Assembly: GCF_900100795.1 (NCBI RefSeq)
Contig: NZ_FNCO01000006.1
Location: 62,001 to 126,000 of the forward strand
Origin: Pseudomonas abietaniphila
GTDB lineage: Bacteria > Pseudomonadota > Gammaproteobacteria > Pseudomonadales > Pseudomonadaceae
Direction of reading: 5' to 3'
Length of the DNA stretch: 64,000 nt
Positions 60,249-64,000 of this stretch are shown piece by piece; position 1 is the first letter of the stretch, and each line of letters opens with the position of its first letter. The notes under the pieces are model-generated. The model made no database searches, was not told the DNA's origin, and saw only the letters and a program-made list of their open reading frames with translations. A program made the translations under genes and the position numbers.

Positions 60249-60766
60249 AGTGCGGATCCTTTCAAAGTCATGGGCAGTCCGGCGACGGTGAATACCACGC
60301 GCTGGCAACGCTCGGCCAACGCCTGATGCAGCCAGCCGGCTTCATCGACATAACGACGGGTCAGCTCACCGAGCGGCACGACGCCCAGCCCGGTTTCGTT
60401 GCTGACGAAAATGATTTCACCGGGCAGTTCAGCCAGGCAATCGAGTAGAGCTTCGCGCTCCTGCGCCAGTCGCTGCGGATCGTCCAGCATCAGCAGATTG
60501 GTCAGCCACAGGGTCAGACAGTCCACCAACAGGCAATGGCCGGGTCCTGCGCTTTCCTTTAATACACGTGCCAGCTCCACCGGTTCCTCGATCAGGCCCC
60601 AGTGGTCCGGTCGACGCTGACGGTGCAGCGCCACGCGTTGATTCATTTCACCGTCCAACGGTTGACTGGTGGCGACATACATCACCTCCAGCCCACTGTC
60701 GCTGGCGAGCTTTTCCGCCAGCCGACTCTTGCCGGACCGCGCGCCACCCAGAATCAATTGCAGCAT
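60245..60766 (-). CDS. cobU: Adenosylcobinamide kinase / guanylyltransferase
   Basis: Phosphorylates adenosylcobinamide and attaches GMP (CobP in P. denitrificans naming). The 173-residue protein has the P-loop [12 protein letters not shown] near the N-terminus, the [11 protein letters not shown] segment, and HRQRRP with the guanylylated histidine, plus [12 protein letters not shown]. It shares one base with the cobQ stop (TGATG) and four with cobT. This tight stacking points to coupled translation. Confidence 0.95.
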   Translation of the reverse strand: MLQLILGGARSGKSRLAEKLASDSGLEVMYVATSQPLDGEMNQRVALHRQRRPDHWGLIEEPVELARVLKESAGPGHCLLVDCLTLWLTNLLMLDDPQRLAQEREALLDCLAELPGEIIFVSNETGLGVVPLGELTRRYVDEAGWLHQALAERCQRVVFTVAGLPMTLKGSAL

Positions 60767-62244
60767 CAGGCTGGCTCCAGTCCGCAGAGTTCACGCAGCA
60801 ACGGGCCATCCAGGTGCTTCTCCACCAGGTCGGCCAGACGTTCGATGTCGCGCTCGCGCAGGGCGTGGTAATCCACCGTTTGCACGTTCTGCAAACCGGC
60901 CCAGCGCAACAGCGCACTGCTCGACGCCGGGTTTTCGAAGAGCCCGTGAAGGTAGGTGCCCAGCACCTGGCCGTCGGCACTGCGTGCGCCGTCGCAACGA
61001 CCGTCGCTGAGTTGCACCAGCGGGCTCTCCAGCGCAGGTCCTGTCGTCACGCCCGCATGAATTTCATAACCGCTGACGTCCGCGTCTTCCAGTGTCAGGT
61101 GGCCGCGCACATTGCGCAGCTGTTTTTCCTGCTCCAGCACCGTGCTCATGGCCAGTAACCCCAAGCCCGGGCTTGACCCCGCCGCGCCCTCAAGACCCAA
61201 GGGGTCGTGCAGTGCCTCACCCAGCATCTGCAGCCCGCCGCAAATGCCCAGCACCTTGCCGCCGTAACGCAAGTGACGACTGATCGCCGTGTCCCACCCG
61301 TTATTGCGCAAGTACGTCAGGTCGCTGCGCACGCTCTTGGAGCCCGGCAGGATGATCAAGTCCGCCGCCGGAATCGGCTGGCCGGGTCCGACGAATTGCA
61401 GGTTCACTTGCGGGTGCAGGCGCAACGGGTCGAAATCGGTGTGATTGCTGATGCGCGGCAGCACGGGCACGACGACGTTGAGCACCTGTTCGGCCTTGTC
61501 GGTCTGGCGCTGATCAAGGCCGTCTTCGGCCTCAAGGTGCAAGTCCATCACATACGGCAACACACCCACCACCGGTTTGCCGGTGCGCTGTTCCAGCCAG
61601 TCGAGGCCCGGTTGCAGTAACGCGATGTCCCCGCGAAAACGGTTGATGACGAAGCCTTTCACGCGGGCCTGCTCGCTGGGCGACAGCAATTCAAGGGTGC
61701 CGACCAGATGGGCGAAGACGCCACCACGATTGATGTCGGCCACCAGCAAGACCGGGCAATCCACGGCTTCGGCAAAGCCCATGTTGGCGATGTCACCCGC
61801 ACGCAGATTGATTTCGGCCGGCGACCCTGCGCCTTCCACCATCACCACCGGCCACTGTTCACTCAGCCGTTGATGGGACGCCAGCACCGCTTTCATCGCG
61901 ATCGCTTTGTAATCGTGATAAGCCACAGCGTTCATGGTGGTGACCGCGCGACCGTGAATGATCACTTGTGCGCCGGTGTCGCTGTTGGGTTTGAGCAGGA
62001 CCGGGTTCATGTCGGTGTGCGGCTCGAGGTGGCAGGCCTGGGCCTGCACGGCCTGGGCGCGCCCGATCTCGCCACCGTCTGCGGTGACGGCGCTGTTGAG
62101 CGCCATGTTCTGCGGCTTGAACGGCACGGTGCGCACGCCCTGACGGGTCAGCCAGCGGCACAGCGCGGTCACCAGCGTGCTCTTGCCGGCATCCGACGTG
62201 GTGCCTTGCACCATCAGGGTCTTGCCGGTTTTCGGAGTGTTCAT
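60766..62244 (-). CDS. cobQ: Cobyric acid synthase
   Basis: Amidates four side chains of adenosylcobyrinic acid diamide with glutamine and ATP. The 492-residue protein begins with a dethiobiotin-synthetase-like ATPase ([17 protein letters not shown]) and ends in a class I glutamine amidotransferase domain with the cysteine in [12 protein letters not shown] (about residue 335) and a histidine in LGTYLHGLF. It starts within the stop region of cobD (4-base overlap) and ends on the cobU start. Confidence 0.96.
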   Translation of the reverse strand: MNTPKTGKTLMVQGTTSDAGKSTLVTALCRWLTRQGVRTVPFKPQNMALNSAVTADGGEIGRAQAVQAQACHLEPHTDMNPVLLKPNSDTGAQVIIHGRAVTTMNAVAYHDYKAIAMKAVLASHQRLSEQWPVVMVEGAGSPAEINLRAGDIANMGFAEAVDCPVLLVADINRGGVFAHLVGTLELLSPSEQARVKGFVINRFRGDIALLQPGLDWLEQRTGKPVVGVLPYVMDLHLEAEDGLDQRQTDKAEQVLNVVVPVLPRISNHTDFDPLRLHPQVNLQFVGPGQPIPAADLIILPGSKSVRSDLTYLRNNGWDTAISRHLRYGGKVLGICGGLQMLGEALHDPLGLEGAAGSSPGLGLLAMSTVLEQEKQLRNVRGHLTLEDADVSGYEIHAGVTTGPALESPLVQLSDGRCDGARSADGQVLGTYLHGLFENPASSSALLRWAGLQNVQTVDYHALRERDIERLADLVEKHLDGPLLRELCGLEPA

Positions 62245-63245
62245 GCACGCTCCCGGGAAAATTCGTTCAAGGCCTGTTCCAGTCGCTGCCAGTCGGCCTC
62301 GTCCCGGGGCAGGCCAAAACGCAGGCTGCTGTTGTGCTGCGCGGCGTTCAAAAAGATACGCAGCAAAATGCCGCGTTGCGCGCAGAACTCATGCAGCTCG
62401 GCGGCCAGCGGCGTGATCAGCCACTGAAACAGCGCGCAGCCGCCTTGCGGCGCAAAACCGTGATCCGCCAGCAGTGCCGCCAGCCGTTGACTGGCATGCT
62501 CGGTTCGCTCGCGCTGCACGCGATGCCCTTCGGTATCGTCCAGACACGCCTGGCCGAGCATGCGCGTCGGCCCGCTGACCGACCATGGGCCGATCTGCCT
62601 GGCCAGCACTTTGAGAAAGCGAGACTCGGCCAGCACGAAACCGAGACGCACACCCGCCAGGCCGAAAAATTTACCGAACGAACGCAGCACGATAAGGCCA
62701 GGACGCTGGGTCTCAGCCGCCAGACTCAACTGGGGCGTGTTGTCCATGAACGCCTCGTCCACCACCAGCCAGCCGCCGCGCTGCGCCAGCTTTGCGTGCC
62801 ATTCCAGCAAACGCTCCGGTGTCAGGCTCAGGCCTGTGGGGTTGTTCGGGTTGACCACCACCAGCACGTCGAGGGCGTCGATGAAGCGCTCGACTTCATG
62901 CTCCAGCACCTCGCGCACCAGAAAGCCGTTGCTGCGCCACGCTTCAGCGTGTTCGGCATAACACGGCGACAACACACCGACCTTGCCCGCCTGACGCAGA
63001 CGCGGCAACGCTTGAATCGCCGCTTGAGAACCGGCGACCGGCAGCAGATCGGGCGCACCGTAATACAGACGCGCGGCGCTCTCCAGACCGTCATCGGTTT
63101 CCGGCAGACGTGCCCAGGCCGACGCGGGGATCGGCGGAATCGGCCAGGCCCAGGGAGAAATGCCGCTGGACAGGTCGAGCCAGTCGCCCTCGGCGATACC
63201 ATACTTCGCGACTGCGCCGCGCAGCCGTCCGCCATGCTCAAGCAT
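62241..63245 (-). CDS. cobD: Threonine-phosphate decarboxylase
   Basis: Forms (R)-1-amino-2-propanol phosphate, the linker of cobalamin, from threonine phosphate (CobC in P. denitrificans naming). A 334-residue PLP class I/II aminotransferase-fold protein with the start LEHGGRL, the [10 protein letters not shown] loop, VVDEAFMD, and the PLP lysine in [11 protein letters not shown]. It overlaps cbiB by eight bases and cobQ by four. Resemblance to HisC is expected, but context and the EHGGRL start favour this role. Confidence 0.9.
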   Translation of the reverse strand: MLEHGGRLRGAVAKYGIAEGDWLDLSSGISPWAWPIPPIPASAWARLPETDDGLESAARLYYGAPDLLPVAGSQAAIQALPRLRQAGKVGVLSPCYAEHAEAWRSNGFLVREVLEHEVERFIDALDVLVVVNPNNPTGLSLTPERLLEWHAKLAQRGGWLVVDEAFMDNTPQLSLAAETQRPGLIVLRSFGKFFGLAGVRLGFVLAESRFLKVLARQIGPWSVSGPTRMLGQACLDDTEGHRVQRERTEHASQRLAALLADHGFAPQGGCALFQWLITPLAAELHEFCAQRGILLRIFLNAAQHNSSLRFGLPRDEADWQRLEQALNEFSRERA

Positions 63246-64000
63246 AGAATTCAGTCCCCAGACAGAGGATCAGCAGCCACAACCAGACGCCGCGCTGCAC
63301 CAGTTGCCAACCACGATCAATGGACGTCGCGTCGGCGGGTACGCCTTCGCCCAATTGCGGACGCTGATGCAGTTCACCGTGATAGATCGCTGCACCGCCC
63401 AGCTCCACACCCAATGCACCGGCGCCCGCCGCCATCACGGGACCGGCGTTCGGGCTGTCCCATTTCGGAGCCTGGGTGCGCCAGCAGCGCAAGGCGAGCC
63501 GGGTCTTGCCCAATAACGCGTAGGTCAACGCCACCAATCGCGCAGGAATGTAGTTAAGCAGATCGTCGATCTTGGCCGAGGCCCAGCCGAAACGCTCGAA
63601 GCGCTCGTTGCGATAACCCCACATCGCGTCCAGCGTGTTGCTCAGGCGATAGAGCACGACGCCCGGCGCGCCGAGGACCGCAAACCAGAAGATGGCTGCG
63701 AATACCGCGTCGCTGCCGTTCTCCAGCACCGACTCGGTGGCGGCACGGGCGACGTCGGTGGCGTCCAGTTCAGCGGTTTGGCGACTGACCAGATAACCCA
63801 CACGACGGCGGGCCTCTTCCAGATCGTCACCGCGCAGCGCCTTAGCCACCGGCTCGACATGCTCGCCCAGACTGCGCAGGCCGAGCGCGCAATACAGCGC
63901 CGCCACCTCCACCAGCCAGCCGATGTAGGGCAGCCAACTGAAAAAGGTGATCACCACCGTCAGCGGAACGACGGCGATGAACCAGGCCGTCACGCCATGG
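63238..64000 (-). CDS. cbiB: Adenosylcobinamide-phosphate synthase (partial, cut by the window edge)
   Basis: Membrane enzyme that attaches aminopropanol (phosphate) to adenosylcobyric acid (CobD in P. denitrificans naming). The visible 250 or so residues carry the family segments [47 protein letters not shown] and [18 protein letters not shown]. The frame is open to the right end, so the first 50 or so residues lie outside the window; the GTG at 63993 is unlikely to be the true start. It overlaps cobD by eight bases. Confidence 0.92.
   Translation of the reverse strand, partial: HGVTAWFIAVVPLTVVITFFSWLPYIGWLVEVAALYCALGLRSLGEHVEPVAKALRGDDLEEARRRVGYLVSRQTAELDATDVARAATESVLENGSDAVFAAIFWFAVLGAPGVVLYRLSNTLDAMWGYRNERFERFGWASAKIDDLLNYIPARLVALTYALLGKTRLALRCWRTQAPKWDSPNAGPVMAAGAGALGVELGGAAIYHGELHQRPQLGEGVPADATSIDRGWQLVQRGVWLWLLILCLGTEFYA

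Overview
The window is chromosomal DNA of a Pseudomonas, most likely of the fluorescens/syringae side of the genus. Evidence: the fused tyrA-aroA gene, the order gyrA-serC-pheA-hisC-tyrA/aroA-cmk-rpsA, the ubiG-mupP-yciK run, a guanidinobutyrase locus, an aerobic-type cobalamin operon, and several copies of REP-type palindromes typical of the genus. No plasmid, phage, IS element, CRISPR array, rRNA or tRNA was recognised.

Region 1 (1-15.5 kb) is an AT-richer O-polysaccharide island. Two + strand genes (a WbpG-type N-acetyl sugar amidotransferase and a GtrA-like membrane protein) face a twelve-gene - strand run: two GT2 enzymes (one fused to an acyltransferase and a methyltransferase), a sugar epimerase, a GT4, the Wzm/Wzt exporter, GT2, Gmd, Fcl, GT2, GT4 and an acyltransferase-3. 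Together these make GDP-L-fucose, build a heteropolymer on the cytoplasmic face and export it by the ABC route. Most of these genes overlap or nearly touch. A 0.7 kb sparse stretch separates the island from rpsA, where ihfB would be expected from P. aeruginosa.

Region 2 (16.2-28.6 kb, - strand) is core metabolism: ribosomal protein S1, CMP kinase, the aromatic amino acid/serine genes, DNA gyrase A and the MTR-1-P isomerase MtnA. Divergent from it (28.8-32.6 kb, + strand) are an MTA/SAH deaminase that supplies the same methionine-salvage route, ubiG, mupP (MurNAc-6-P phosphatase) and a YciK-type SDR.

Region 3 (32.9-44.3 kb) holds two cyclic-di-GMP proteins (a soluble GGDEF protein behind a sigma-54-like promoter, and an RbdA-like membrane PAS-GGDEF-EAL protein) around a TenA/heme-oxygenase-fold gene, then an ABC exporter, a DsbA-like thioredoxin-fold protein, TrhO, BolA, a DUF2059 protein and, divergently, FumC and a quinone-reductase-like flavoprotein. 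This is close to the PAO1 PA0854-PA0861 order as I remember it.

Region 4 (44.3-53.7 kb) begins with a patch of mixed repeats and continues with a small DUF6316-like protein, a DTW-domain tRNA modification enzyme, a LysR regulator divergent from guanidinobutyrase (gbuA), a sodium:solute symporter, an acyl-carrier-like protein lacking the phosphopantetheine serine, a 41-codon gene resembling PA1414 (the locus of the SicX small RNA in P. aeruginosa), an NCS1 nucleobase transporter and rmuC.

Region 5 (53.7-64 kb) has a 0.95 kb stretch without a recognisable gene, two small Pseudomonas-type genes, a FadL-family outer-membrane channel, a periplasmic glutathione peroxidase and a tightly overlapping cobalamin operon (cbiB-cobD-cobQ-cobU-cobT-cobC-cobS), cut at the right edge inside cbiB.

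Relative to PAO1 the window joins segments that lie apart there (PA316x-317x, PA085x-086x, PA141x-142x, PA127x-128x). Locus numbers are recalled, not searched. Gene ends and most starts are well supported. The weakest calls are small ORFs, regulatory sites and the exact sugars handled by the glycosyltransferases.
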